Assembly: GCA_030704615.1 (NCBI GenBank)
Contig: CM060733.1
Location: 34,408,001-34,472,000 of the forward strand
Direction of reading: 5' to 3'
Length of the DNA: 64,000 nt
Source of the DNA: Takakia lepidozioides
Taxonomy: Eukaryota; Streptophyta; Takakiopsida; Takakiales; Takakiaceae
Shown here piece after piece: positions 1-10,814 of this stretch. Within the stretch, counting starts at the first letter, position 1. Each line of letters begins with the position of its first letter. Made by a program: the position numbers and the translations under genes. A model generated the notes under the pieces. That model did no database searches, had not been told where the DNA came from, and was given only the letters and a program-made list of their open reading frames with translations.

Positions 1-1220
1 AGACGAACAAGTGATGCGAGAAGGACGAAGACCAAATCGAGGCCCATGTCCTGTTGTTGCAAGCGTTTATGGCGTCAAGGGCGCATTATGTGCAAATGTG
101 GGCTCTTGGCTCCCCTTTGTACGATGATTTGGTATTCTTCTTGATGATCACAAGGTTCTTGGGGGAATCAGCTTGGTCTTAGCAGCCCATATTTTAATCT
201 CTGCCCGCTCAGCTGCACCGTGGTGGTTCTTACAAACCAATCCCACATTACCTGACTACAGATACAAGCAGCACGCACAAGAGGTCTTCTTGGGTTCATG
301 GTCAGTCTAATCCGCAATGGGTCATGACACAAGGTAGAGGACAATGTGGTGAGGGCACCTTCTTCTTCGAGCTATTTCAGCATGTTTTGCCGAGATGTAG
401 TGTCGTGGAGTGCGATGCTTGCAGGGTATGCACAGCAGGGACGTGGGATGGAGGCTTTGGAGACCTATGAAGTTGCGAAAGGAGAGGTTGATAACATGGC
501 TGAACAAGATGTTGTCTCAAGGAACATGCTGAATCTTGCAAGATATGGTCAGCATGTGTGCGGGATGAGGGCATTGGAGACATATGAGCAAATGTTGCGA
601 GAAGGGGTGTAGCCTGACCGGGTCACGTTCATTTGTGTTTGCAATGCATGTGCAAACCTGGCAGCCCTGGAGACTTGGTAAAGGGCAAAGAGGTCCATCG
701 TGACATTGTCAAAGCTGGAACTATACCAGATGTAACAATACCTTGTCGACATGTATGCCAAACGTGGGAGCATTCCCTTGTGGACAAGGAGTGTTCAACA
801 ATATGGCTGAGCAAAATGTGGTGTGGTGGAACGTGATGATCGCAGGACATGCACAACATGGGCGGGGATTGCGGGTTTTGGAGACCTATGAGCAAATGAT
901 GTGGGTCTAAGGGGTGAAGCCCGAGCACATAACGTTTGTTTGTGTTTGTAGTGCATGTGCGAGCCTGTTGGAGAAGGGCAAAGAGGTCCATGGTTGCATC
1001 GTCAAAGCTGGAATTGTGGTAGATGTCATTTTTGAACATGAATACCCTTCTAGATAGGGAGTGTTCAACAATATGGCTGAGCGAAATGTGGTGTCGTGGA
1101 AAGTGATGATCGCAAGGACATGCACAACAGGGGCGGGGATTGCAGGTTTTGGAGACCTATGAGCAGGTTATGTGGGAGGGGGTGAAGTCTGACCACATTA
1201 CGTTCAGAGAGTTCAAATGC
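1..1220 (+). pseudogene. PLS-type pentatricopeptide-repeat (PPR) pseudogene
   Basis: At least three degenerate PPR units read on the plus strand but switch frame and hit stops. Recognisable pieces are RDVVSWSAMLAGYAQQGRG (about 393-450), MRALETYEQMLREGV ending in a stop (about 566-612), a GKEVHRDIVKAG-like helix (about 680-715), and two later pieces near 800-1100 resembling NMAEQNVVSW and GKEVHGCIVKAG. The alternation of GKEVH..IVKAG and VVSWNVMI..GHAQHGRG signatures is typical of P-L-S PPR proteins, which bind organellar RNA in plants. The second and third units are nearly identical to each other in DNA (NNMAEQNVVS followed by a TTGCAGGTTTTGGAGACC-like stretch), which suggests recent internal duplication. 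No start, targeting peptide or E/DYW domain is visible. The left edge of the window may cut the locus. Confidence 0.8.
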
Positions 1221-2045
1221 CTCTCCACCATGACCTTGCTTAGCTAACCATGCCTTGCTGATATTGTTGTCTTGCACTTGAGCTGTTTTTGGACACTGGC
1301 TGGAACATCCACAAGGCGGCTCTGCTCGAGAGAGAAATCAGCTTGAATGCAGGGGCAGATTTTGAGATCACAATCGCCACTCAGAACGTTGTTCTTTGCA
1401 CCGGCATGGCATGTGAGCATGCATATCAGCCCAAACTCATTACTCCGTGAGCCTTCCACTGCCGAAGTGTGCCCATTCAAGCCATATCTTCGAAACGCAG
1501 GGATGGAATGGGGTTTTGAAACCAGCATTGCCTAACTGGATACCCAATTCAGCTCCGCATCTTGGTCCATTAATCTGCTGCACATTGTGAAATTTTCTGC
1601 CCGTTCACCGCAAGTTGAAGAAGGAGTATTCTTAAAACACGGGTACTCATAATCTGAAAATGGCTCCAGCTTATGTTGCTTGAGTGCGAATATGAGTGTG
1701 GTTGGCTTGGCAGCTTTACATCTGGTCCATCCCACTCGATATGTTGAGCAGGTTCAGCTTGACTTCTCTCACACAAAGACGCTGCCAAGATGGGGTTTGC
1801 TGCCCTAGATGACTTCCCGTCGTTGTTCTGGGCTGCAACATACAATTAATCTGGCCCATGGCGAGGGGCCTTGCCTTCCACCAATCATCTGTAAGTCATG
1901 TGAAACTGTTTTTGTGGCAGTTTGTAAGCAGTGGGTAGCGATGGTGGGCTGTTGTAGGATTTGATGAACTCAATGCCGTGCACTGACAGCAACCCCTCAT
2001 ATCTTATGCAAGCATTCAACAAGCCAAGTTGACTGCAGAGCATAT
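1221..2045. other. no recognised feature
   Basis: Two open segments of about 90 codons lie on the minus strand (1244-1528 and 1570-1845) without family resemblance or clear splice context. I see no repeat or RNA gene here. Confidence 0.4.
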
Positions 2046-2535
2046 TCAGCCCCCCACGTTTCTAGTTGCATAATGTTCTTCATCTCCTGGGCAGAGCATT
2101 TTCCAGGGTCTCCATCTGTGATGACACACTATCTTCTTATGTGGTTCAGCTTCTGGTCTTGCTCTTGTTTGCACCACCCCAATGAAGGGCAGTTCCCACC
2201 TGCTTGATTCTCTCCATATGGTTGTCTTGGGCCTTGGCAGGGTTTCCCACAACTGCCTTTCCTTTTCATACTGCCAGTCATCAGCCTCGTTCTCCAATGC
2301 TTCACTTTCTTCCCAAGTGAAGTGCTCTCATCTTTTATGCTTCAACGTCCCTGCAGGTGTCTTTTTCTTCATCTCCCGTGGTGCTTTCGAATGAATGAGC
2401 ACTGATTTGCATCTGTTGGCAACACTTACGGTGTCCCTTTCCTTGCATGCCACTGCAGGCCCGTCATTGACTTTCTTGGCAGGGAAGTCTCCTCCTTCTC
2501 CCTCATTTTCTGGCTCTGTTGGTGCCCCACTCACC
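2046..2535 (-). pseudogene. unrecognised open segment fused to a reverse-transcriptase fragment
   Basis: Downstream of the RT fragment at 2536-2715 the same minus-strand frame stays open through charged, lysine/glutamate-rich sequence, with one stop near 2328, and continues to 2046 (start of this part reads EHFTWEESEALENEADDW). It does not resemble pol of any retroelement I know. Either it is a diverged linker of an unusual element or a host segment joined to a truncated element. Confidence 0.35.
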
Positions 2536-2715
2536 ATGCTATCCTTCTTAGCTGGCATCACCGTTGCCGAGGCATACTCCCCGCCTGACAACTCCACCAA
2601 TCCAGCTTCGAACAACTCCATAGTCCGTGACTGGATCAAAGACCTCTCCATATCACTATACCTGTAGGGCCTTCGAAAAATTGGCGTGTCACTTGCCAAA
2701 TCAATACGAACTATA
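2536..2715 (-). mobile_element. Ty3/gypsy reverse-transcriptase N-terminal fragment (same family as the 44.6-50.2 kb element)
   Basis: The minus strand encodes DTPIFRRPYRYSDMERSLIQ, then EAGLVELSGGEYASATVMPA, with a final KKD at about 2536. The element at 47.3-47.5 kb has the same blocks (DTPIFRRPYRYSDMER, EAGLVELSGGEYASATVMPA). This is the start of the RT domain, and it breaks off before the catalytic motifs. It shows that the methyltransferase-bearing family has at least two copies in this window. Confidence 0.85.
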
Positions 2716-2876
2716 CGACTACATCACTACACGTGTCATTTTGAAAGCAAATACACGAATGTATTCATCCATTGGACGAGTTCATCCACAACATGATATG
2801 ACATGTAAACTTATGACTGTCAAACTGCAGATTGTTTCATGACTCTATATATATGACTACATCACTACACGTGGCA
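2716..2876. repeat. CACTA-like subterminal debris
   Basis: The word GACTACATCACTACACGTG occurs twice, at about 2716 and 2855, with further TATGACT words between. Similar words crowd the CACTA element at 4629-5466 and the fragment at 54.5-54.95 kb, so this is probably a remnant of the same DNA-transposon family. Confidence 0.4.
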
Positions 2877-3097
2877 TGTCATGGTTTTAGTCATGGTTAT
2901 CTAGAATTACCTACTTCTAGTTAACTATGACATTTTAGATATTTATATTTATATTTTGTGTGTTGGGATTTCATTGGGTCTCACATGCCAAGTGAGGTGT
3001 CAAGCCTCACTTGGGACATGAGGATAGGTTTTCCCCTTATGAGGATGGAGGAGGCTCATCTTCTTGTAGTTGAGCCTCCATGAGCATCTCTCACCTC
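2877..3097. repeat. LTR fragment, second copy at 61760-61975
   Basis: Starts TGTCATGGTTTTAGTCATGG and matches 61760-61975 in the same orientation at clearly high identity. Both copies begin exactly at TG, the usual LTR terminus, with unrelated sequence before it. Similarity ends at CTCACCTC (3097), exactly where the gypsy RT-linker sequence begins. This is therefore a truncated LTR joined to a truncated gypsy element. Confidence 0.75.
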
Positions 3098-4628
3098 TCT
3101 CTTACATTCTTCCAACTCGTTTGGTGCTAATCGATAATGGACTTTACAAGAAGGAGTACTACTTGGAACAACCTCAATCTTATGATCTACTCTTCTATTT
3201 GGCGGAAGCCGTGCTGGTAGGTCATCTGGAAAGACATCTTGGAACTCTTTCAATATACTCTGTAATTCTATAGGGACCTCACTCATGTTTTTTTTCGGAT
3301 TTTCCACGTATCTTATTAAACCTACAAATAATAAGTCTTTCTTACATATAGCTGTAGTACCTATAACAAATGATGGTAGGTTTCGATATGGTGTCATCAC
3401 TCGATCTCCCCATATTTTTCAATTCTGGGTTTTGACTATCTTTCGACGCCAATCAACATCAAGGTTGTGAGATTCCATTCAAAGCATGCCTAATATTACG
3501 TCATATTGAGCCAGTCTGACCACTCGTCATTCTAAGGTTTCTCTATATTTACCAATCGACAACTCTATGTTTTTAGGTAGTGTCTCAATGGCCTCTGTAT
3601 GTCCATTTGACATTTCTACTTCCTCTCTTTCATCATTTTCTAAGGGGAGTCCTAGTTTCAAGACAGCCTTTCTAGATAAGAAGTTTTATGTTGCCCCAGG
3701 GTCTATCAACATTCTCACATGAATACCTTCCAAGGTTCCATCTGCCACAATTAACTGCGTCTCTTTCTTGCCCGCATGATTGATTTGTCTCTTCTCTTTG
3801 TAGGCCCCTCGCCTCTTCTCTTCTTTGTAGAACCAGTCAGACCTCGAGGTTGTCCTCGTTTTCCTGCTCATTGTGATGTTCGTTATTTTCTCCTCTCCTT
3901 AAACTGTTAAGAGATTTTCGATAAGTTTGTTGATTGTATCTTCCCCTTCGGTAGTTGGCTGCAAGATGTCCGTATTTTCCACAGTTGTAACATAGTCTAG
4001 TTTCCCTTTGTCCTTCTGTTCGTGAGAATGTTGAGGAGGTCGCATCCTTGTCATTCAATTTCATTCGCCGCTCTGTGTTATCGTCCCCATATCTGATTCC
4101 CGACCTATTTCTTTGAGAGTATTGGAAATTATCCCGTCTTCGAAGATTTCCCAGCTCCATAGGCGTTAATCCGTATTGGTTCAATGGAACGTGTATACCT
4201 TCGTCGTATTTTGGTAGCGTCCCTTCAATCTTTTGGGCCAATGAAATTGCTTCGTGAACATCAACCGGGTTGCGTAAAATTACATCTCCTTGAATTTTCA
4301 TCTTCAATCCTCTTTTGAAGTTGTCTAAAGCTTCTGCAGGACTCATGTCTTCGATTTGGACATGAAGATTCAAAAAAATCTTCAATGTAATTTTGCACAC
4401 TCCTGCGTTGTTCCAAGTTCCATAATTTCATTCGAGCAGTTGTAACAACATCTACTGCCTTGAATTGTTGCAGCAGTCTCGTTTTCAAAGTGCTCCATAG
4501 TAAAAGTTCTCATTTTACAATCTGTTTTCTCTCCCATGTCTGTAACCATGTTGAAGCATTGTCGAGTAGAAAATATCGTATGAACATTCCGTGGTCCAAA
4601 TCACTTGATGTAGTGAAATATGACAGAT

Positions 4629-5466
4629 CACTACACAGATCGCGATATTTATGACTGTATATATGACTATTCTGCAGTCATAAACGGTACATATGACTTC
4701 TATGACTATAAGTCATGCAAACCAAGTGAATACAATGAGTACAGGATGGTACGGTCCGGATGACTACAATCAGATAAACCAAGTGATATTTCTCACTGCA
4801 GTCATATATATCATACTGCAGTCGTCGCTACCGCGCCACGTGGCGAGGCGCAATTGATTAATTTTTAAAAAAAATAAAAAAAAATAAAAATAAAAATCAA
4901 ATGCCGCGTCGTACCGCGTTGTGCCATGTGACATAACACATTTTATAATAATGAAAAAATCAACGTGACAGCCCATCTAAGGTGCCACGTGCTATCCCTA
5001 GCTCGCCTACTAACCCAATGGCCATCTTATCCATTTGATTGTACTTAGAGGAGTTTGAACGTCCAACCTCTTTACTATAAGAGTTATAGTTCACTACTTG
5101 CTAACCAATACACCCATTAGTCATTTATATGATCATATGATGTTTTAATTGTATTATACACACCAAATTACAAAATCCCCAGTAGTCATCATGACTATGT
5201 AACCTCATCCATGTACATTGTAGTCATGGAAATGACTATTAGTGGTAAGCTAAATCTGGTCAATTGTCGTTGACCAGCCTTCCGTCCATTCCGGAGCCAT
5301 GTAGTCATACAGACGACTACTTAGATAGTCGTTTATATGACTACAGTCGTATGAATGACTGCAGGAGGTCAATTTCATATAAAAACATGGTGCAGTCATG
5401 ATCAAAGTCAAGAAAACCATAACTACCATGGTTTGGCAGTCATAATTACCGCGATCTGTTATAGTG
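4629..5466. mobile_element. non-autonomous CACTA (En/Spm-type) DNA transposon, 838 bp
   Basis: The ends read CACTACACAGATCGCG (left) and, on the opposite strand, CACTATAACAGATCGCG (right), an imperfect terminal inverted repeat of about 28 bp. The element is flanked by the 3-bp target duplication GAT (4626-4628 and 5467-5469). Subterminal regions are packed with TATGACT/AGTCATA words in both orientations, as in CACTA elements. No transposase frame is present. Removing the element and one GAT restores an open gag frame across the site, so both ends are fixed to the base. Confidence 0.93.
5040..5112 (-). repeat. tRNA-like sequence inside the CACTA element
   Basis: On the minus strand an A-box-like TTGGTTAGCAAGTAGTG is followed about 40 bases later by a B-box-like GGACGTTCAAACTCC. 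The stems of a functional tRNA are poor, so this is more likely a SINE head or tRNA relic captured by the transposon than a tRNA gene. Confidence 0.4.
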
Positions 5467-5767
5467 GATGTACCTCCATTCGATAAATCCATACTTCTAG
5501 CACTCCCATGACGCGACTTCCTTTATACGGCTCGACCTTGCATGTCTTGGTCATCTTTTGCAGCAACGTATCCGACCCAACAGCAACCAGTCCCAGGGCG
5601 GTTGATTGTCTCACTTGTTTAAGCTCCTCCATCAACACGTTGTTTTGTTGTTGGGTCGTGACAAGAGCATTATGCAATTCGTGTAAACGCTCCATTATCC
5701 ACACCGTCTGATCAATGACTTGATGAGTAATGTGTGCGTTGTCCACTATTTCTTCATTGTCCGCCAT

Positions 5768-6395
5768 CTTGCTCCACTACTCCTTCCTTCGTGGTGTTTG
5801 TCTTCTAAAATTAATGTATACTATCTCTATTCTCTTATCTTAATACAGTATGTAAATAGTGCAATCCCAAACCATCTCGTACGTTACTATTGGTAATACA
5901 AAATGGACGTTTGAACTCATGACAAAGTTCATGAATTCTACTCCAAATTCTACAATTAAAAATCTCACAAGATGATGTTTGTCGATGGCGCGCACATTGA
6001 TACTAAATACATTTGGCAGTGGAAAATTAGGCGGAAAATGTCTACCTCGATCCATGAGCTATGTATATACACATATGTATACTTTCCAATTTCTAATTAT
6101 AGGAAAGACGACAGGTCGTGGGTTTTGTAACACTTCTTAATATTGTTCATCTCCAAATCTCTGTATTATCATATCTCTAATTTCTGCTTTACGACGACAT
6201 ATAATTTTAAACTCACACTCCCAAGGAAAATCATGGAAATGAGGTTGATTTAAGTCCATAAAATTTTTATACTATCGTTATGATACCATTACTACTATTT
6301 ATTCAAATATTAACAACAAAAATCTCTAAAAAAAAAAAACATCTTAATCGAATCCTCCTAAAGAAGGTATTCACTCCCAACTTTAAGAAAGACTA
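5768..6395 (-). other. gypsy 5' leader, no coding region
   Basis: AT-rich leader between the primer-binding site and the gag start. Nothing else is recognised. Confidence 0.6.
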
Positions 6396-6408
6396 GGCTC
6401 TGATACCA
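6396..6408 (-). promoter_or_regulatory. primer-binding site for initiator Met tRNA
   Basis: The minus strand reads TGGTATCAGAGCC, complementary to the 3' end of plant initiator methionyl-tRNA, directly after the LTR. This sets the element's polarity. Confidence 0.92.
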
Positions 6409-6409
6409 T

Positions 6410-6831
6410 TGTAACACCTAGGATCTACACAAACTAGAATAGAAGTACTTCTCAACTTTTTCCCAAAACAACTCGATGCCTTCTAGGCTTTCATTGCAGG
6501 TTTATATACCCTTCACAATATGATTATTTTAAAGATTTGACTTGAGAGCCTCAAGTCAAAGCTTCCTAAAGTCAACCTTCCTAGGTTTGACATATTCTCC
6601 ACAATACGACTTTATCAAAGATACTTGTTAAAGTCAATCTTCCTAGGTTTGACATACTCTCTATAATACAACTTTATCAAAGATTTGACCTACTCTCCAT
6701 AATATGAATATCTTAGAGGTTTGACTTGAGAGCCTCAAATCAATCTTCTTAGGATCATTCCTAATTATTCTGGAAACTTCTAGGGAACTTTCCTCCTCCA
6801 TCTAGAACCTTCTAGATTCTACCTTGTTACA
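6410..6831 (-). repeat. 5' LTR of the gypsy element, 422 bp
   Basis: Bounded by TGTAACA (6410) and TGTTACA (6825-6831), which are inverted repeats of each other and give TG...CA ends. It lies next to the primer-binding site, and on the far side it abuts copia coding sequence. The five bases outside (GCTTA) would be the target duplication, but the other LTR is missing, so this cannot be confirmed. Confidence 0.88.
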
Positions 6832-7051
6832 GCTTACTAGCCCCTGAATCTATAAGCCAGGTTTTATCATGAGTTTCAAGCGCCAGGGCTGCAAATGTAG
6901 CCTCGAACTCCTGAGTTACATTGTCTGGGTCTTCTTCAGGGATTCCCTCCTCGTGAACATCATACAAGGCATTGGCTTGTTGTTTTACAAGACGGGCCGA
7001 AGGTACTAGTGTACATTCCCTGATCTTGTTCCACCGAAACTGGGGTTCCAT
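6832..7051 (-). mobile_element. Ty1/copia gag-protease fragment
   Basis: The minus strand encodes a segment ending EFEATFAALALETHDKTWLI followed by DSGAS, the copia aspartic-protease motif, preceded by acidic linker sequence typical of copia after the zinc knuckle. It stops at the gypsy LTR end, so the gypsy element inserted here. The rest of the copia element is not visible on the other side. Confidence 0.8.
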
Positions 7052-7604
7052 GCCTAATCATGGGTTCCATCTATTGCTAAAGTTGCTGTCATTACTCCAT
7101 ATGTACAGCTTTCTAGAGCTGGTCAGATGTAACATCCCACTTGCTTTTTAGAGCTGGTCATGGTGTGGATGTAACACCCACTTGTAGCGCTGCTGCGCAA
7201 AAATGAGTCTTCCCAAATTTTGGATGCCCTCCACCAGTCTGGTGTTATTCTTGACTAAGTCTACACAGAAGTTGATAAGATTTCCATTTCCATCGTTGAC
7301 AAATGTTGCCCAAAACAAACGATGAGCTTCCTATCAGAAGTGTTATTTGAAGTGCTCATGGTTTGAGGAGTTAAGGAGAGGTCTTTAGGATCTGGTTACA
7401 TGTCAAAGGAGCTTTCAGCAAATCTTGAACAAGATAGAGATTGTTACAATAACTTTCATACTGACAAATTGCTAGATATTCAAGCACCCATTTGCTTCTC
7501 AAAAACATTGGTAACACCCTTGATTTCCCTTCTATGGCTCCAGTCCCATGAGTCAAGTTAAACTGTTGATTCCCTTCTGATCAACATATCTCACCTACAC
7601 AAAT
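7052..7604. other. no recognised feature (possibly copia gag remains)
   Basis: A direct repeat TAGAGCTGGTCA with adjoining GATGTAACA-CCCACTTG occurs twice (about 7113-7185). Minus-strand frames are short and broken. Position suggests decayed copia gag, but I cannot show it. Confidence 0.35.
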
Positions 7605-10082
7605 GCAGACCATGCCACCGCCCAGTCACCCCGAACTGAAAACGAGTTCACAAAAACAATTCTTGAAAATGTCAAAAACGGGAGTTCTCAAAGAAGAGGA
7701 AATTGGAAAACGTAATAGAAAACGGCATGAGCAACGAACGAATTTTATTCATCACAGCATGAGCACACATAATGCTACATACATAGCTCAAATCTCTTCA
7801 TCGCTATCCTCACTCTTTGACCAGTCTAGAAACTCCTCTTTATAGTCAGGGTCAAAAACTTTATCTCGCAATCGAATGTTGCTAAAAACATATACAAGAT
7901 CAGCTGCTTTAGAAGAAGTCAAACGATTGCGCTTTTTAGAATGAATGTACTCAAATGTACTCCAGTTTCTTTCACATGAAGATGCTGAAGTAATTTGAGC
8001 AAGAACTCTAATAGCAATCTTCTAAAGTTCTAGAGTTTCAGCCCCATAAGACTCCCACCCAATATGACCTGCAACTTCTTTGGCCACCAATGATGCAGCG
8101 GGATCAAAAAACAATCATTCCATGTTACGAAATGTAGATAGTTGCTTTTCCACTAGAACCTAACTTTGAACATCAGGATAGAATTTGTCCCGGATTATAC
8201 GAAACCCTTTCATAACCTCCTTGTCTCCCGCTTGACCCTTTCATCTCCACTCGGGGTCTAAAACAAATCCGGCACAATGCAGTGGACTGTGGATAAATAA
8301 CCATCTGTCTTGCAAAATGTCCACAACTTGTTCCTTCTTCTCTATTGACAGCCCTGATAAGCTATGCACTTTTTCAATGAGCTGATCCATTTTCTCATAA
8401 AATTTTCCCATTGTTGGCATGTTAGAATCAACCATGCGCAATAAGGTGAAGATGGGCTCTGAAATCTCAACAATGAGCTCCAAGTTCTTCCAAAATCTAG
8501 GAGCCAGTAGGTTATCAGCAATTGTTTCCCTCTCCGAGCTGCGTGACTGGTCCCAATTGTGCCATTCCCTGCTAGCAATCATTTGTTGAAGTGGTGTCTT
8601 CCACCTTCAACAATCGTTCATGCATGATGAAAGATGTCCCAAATTGTGTCTCTCCCGGTTTGAGGAGCTCTAGTCCTTTGTCTCTCAAAGAATACTCCCG
8701 AAAAAAAGCTTAACTGCGGTGATGATTTGTAATCAACTTCACCACAGACTTTAATTCTTTGACACATAAGGAAAACCACTCTAAGTTGTCAATGTCCTCG
8801 AGACACAAATCAAGGCAATGTGCAGTACATCCTGAAAATGTAACGTGAGGGTACTTCTCTTCTATGAGTCTCCCGGCTCTCTTGCAGACAGCTGCATTGT
8901 CTGTGACAACCTGAATAACATTTTGAGACCCTATCTCCTCCATGACATCTATCATTTGCTGTGAGATGTACTCACTTGTTTTTTCTTGTCCACTCGTATC
9001 AATAGCCTTTTTGAAAAATTCTCCTTTGGGTGATACACACAGTGCATTAAGTAGAGGTCTATTGGTGGTATTAGACCACCCATCACAAGTCAATGTGCAT
9101 CCGGTTTTGTTCCAAGACTCTATGATAGGCTGCAAGTCTTTGTTCAACTCTTTTTTGACATCCTGCAACAAAGTGGTGCGCAACTGCTCTGAACCAGGTG
9201 CTTTATAACCTGCCCCATAGTTCGAAATGGCTGATATCATACTTTGAAAATATGGGGTCCTTGCATAGTTGAAAGGAACCCTACATGAGTAATAGAAACG
9301 TGCAACAACTTGGTTTACATTTTGTTTTCGCATCTTTGCAGCTTGCCAAGATGCAGCCAATGTAGGTTGTGAAGCACTCAATGATTTCTTATTTGACAGG
9401 GAAGCTCTCTCCTCTGCTTTTTCTCTTGGTAGTTGCTCTCTCTAGGTTCATTTTGTCCACAACTACCCTCACAGGTGCTAAAATCTCGTCACTGACACTG
9501 ATGTACACCTCAATGTTCCCTCCTCCAAAATAATGCTCTCTAACATGACCAACAGACCCTACCTTGAATTCTTTTCCACAATGTTTGCACTTGACTTCCC
9601 AGCCTTTTCCATGCTGGACTGGAGCATTGATACAGTCAACCAATGACCATTCAAGTGCAGGGCTTGGAGGAAATTTCGGTGCTCTCTTCCTAAAAGAGGA
9701 TGCAACATTGCTGTCCGAACTAGTGCAGGTGTTTAGAGAAGACATGATTTCCTGACAAGTGGGACTGAGCTGGATGTTACTTGCTGCCACCCAACAATGA
9801 TTCCACGCCACTCAACAGCTACCTCGCTTGTGTTTTTCCTCACCCACCAGCATGAATCTGCCTCTCGCACCGCGCTATCTCTCGTCGCAGGCTGAGTAGT
9901 TGCCTGATTTCGAAAGAATCTGCTCTAGCAGGGCTCTAGGGTTTGTTGCCCAATTTTTCATCCATTCAAATTTTGGATGAAAAATTTATCATCCACCCCT
10001 AAACGTTTTCCAGGAACGTCAGAAACGACGTTCTCCTAAGTCACTTGGGACGTTCACGGTGACTGGGTGCCACCGCACCCTG
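7605..10082 (-). mobile_element. hAT-superfamily DNA transposon, decayed
   Basis: A broken BED/hAT transposase (7788-9811) lies between two ends sharing CCCAGTCACC in opposite orientation (7621-7630 and 10058-10067). Fifteen bases outside that core on each side both tips begin CAG, a common hAT terminus. The 8-bp flanks (CACAAATG and TTGGGACT) do not match, so no target duplication is visible and the exact ends are less certain than the transposase. Confidence 0.75.
7788..9811 (-). pseudogene. hAT transposase (BED finger, DUF659-like core, C-terminal dimerisation domain)
   Basis: Reading 9811 to 7788: a BED-type zinc finger CKHCGKEFKVGSVGHVREH (about 9520-9600); a core with LTCDGWSNTTNRPLLN and VVTDNAAVCKRAGRLIEEKY, typical of the DUF659 transposase core; a SGCTAHCLDLCLEDI block; a middle helical part (8241-8582); and the hAT C-terminal dimerisation signature ITSASSCERNWSTFEYIHSK (about 7940-8000) ending in an acidic tail and stop at 7788. 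Between 8021 and 8240 there are at least three stops, each one transition from CAG or CGA/TGG, and frames change near 8582-8710 and 9381-9400. The enzyme would cut and paste its own element. This copy cannot encode it. Confidence 0.9.
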
Positions 10083-10225
10083 TTGGGACTGGAACCCATT
10101 CCCCCATGGCTTTCGACACTACGCTCTGACCAGAGCACACGACGCACAACAAAATTCTCACCATCATTCTTTCTGCGCTACTCAGTTCCTTGAAGATGTA
10201 TGACACTTGCACTGTGTATTGGGCC

Positions 10226-10504
10226 TGTTGGAATATCACACCCTGGCTCTCAGTGATTCCTAATAATTAGTCCATTGTATTTCTCCGTTTCTTTCTCTAT
10301 CGATAGGTTTAGGCTTGACGGTGATGCTATGGAGATAAACCTCATTAGTACGAGTAGTGTGGGTAGTTAGTGAGGTTGACGGTGATGCCGCGGAGGGGAT
10401 AAGCCCATTAGTGGAGGTAGTTGGTTAGGTAGAACTACTCTCCGTATATATATCTGCTCTCCTGATGTGTGTTTTCTATCTTCTGAACATACAAAAATTT
10501 CTCA
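10226..10504 (+). repeat. 5' LTR of the copia element, 279 bp
   Basis: Starts TGTTGGAATATCAC and ends AAATTTCTCA immediately before the primer-binding site. It contains CCGTATATATAT, a likely TATA region, about 60 bases before the end. The second LTR is not in the window. Confidence 0.85.
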
Positions 10505-10515
10505 TGGTATCAGAG
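10505..10515 (+). promoter_or_regulatory. primer-binding site for initiator Met tRNA
   Basis: TGGTATCAGAG directly follows the LTR end, as in most plant copia elements. Confidence 0.9.
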
Positions 10516-10709
10516 TAGGAGTTCCAGTATCTGTCGAGTGCCTAAGATCCATGGAGTTGGATCTTTATTCAGGGTTGGGAGGGTTGAACTTGTCTAGGAC
10601 GAAGTTGTGTCTGTGAGACTATGAGACACCATGTCGATAGTACGATAGATCGTAGTCTAGGACGAGGTTGCGTCTGAAAGGCTAGACTTACTTTGTGCGC
10701 TCTGTGATC

Positions 10710-10731
10710 TTTTTTTTTTTTTTTTTTTTTT
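10710..10731 (+). repeat. poly(T) run, 22 bases
   Basis: Uninterrupted T run in the copia leader. Confidence 0.95.
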
Positions 10732-10814
10732 GTTTATCACTTGTAAATACTACCTCCAATGTTACCTCTCTCCTTATCTCTTAGGTGGTCTGAGCAAGTA
10801 GTCATGATAGGTCT

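Larger units (their letters stand above)
3098..5767 (-). pseudogene. gypsy gag-protease-RT linker, broken
   Basis: gag starts MADNEEIVDNAHITHQVIDQ at 5767. Its reading frame runs into the CACTA insertion and resumes cleanly beyond it at 4625. A frameshift near 4375 falls in a run of seven T residues on the coding strand; six T would restore the frame. The capsid part has the gypsy pattern AEALDNFKRGLK. The zinc knuckle CYNCGKYGHLAANY has Tyr for the last Cys. The protease motif reads LIDPGAT where LIDSGAT is usual, and is followed by a stop, then by YDVILGMLWMESHN and VDWRRK, the usual protease C-terminal signature. The linker EFQDVFPDDLPARLPPNRRV leads to RT and is truncated. All these changes indicate a dead copy. 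Confidence 0.88.
3098..6831 (-). mobile_element. Ty3/gypsy retrotransposon, 5' LTR to RT linker, interrupted by a CACTA element
   Basis: Minus-strand order is 5' LTR (6410-6831), initiator-Met primer-binding site (6396-6408), untranslated leader, gag (from 5767), zinc knuckle, protease, and the linker into RT, where it is cut at 3098. The RT, RNase H, integrase and 3' LTR are absent. The element was inserted into a copia protease region (6832-7051) and was later hit by a CACTA transposon (4629-5466). Confidence 0.9.

Noticed and set aside
5040-5112. Functional tRNA gene in the CACTA element
   Set aside because: Poor acceptor stem and no clear anticodon loop.
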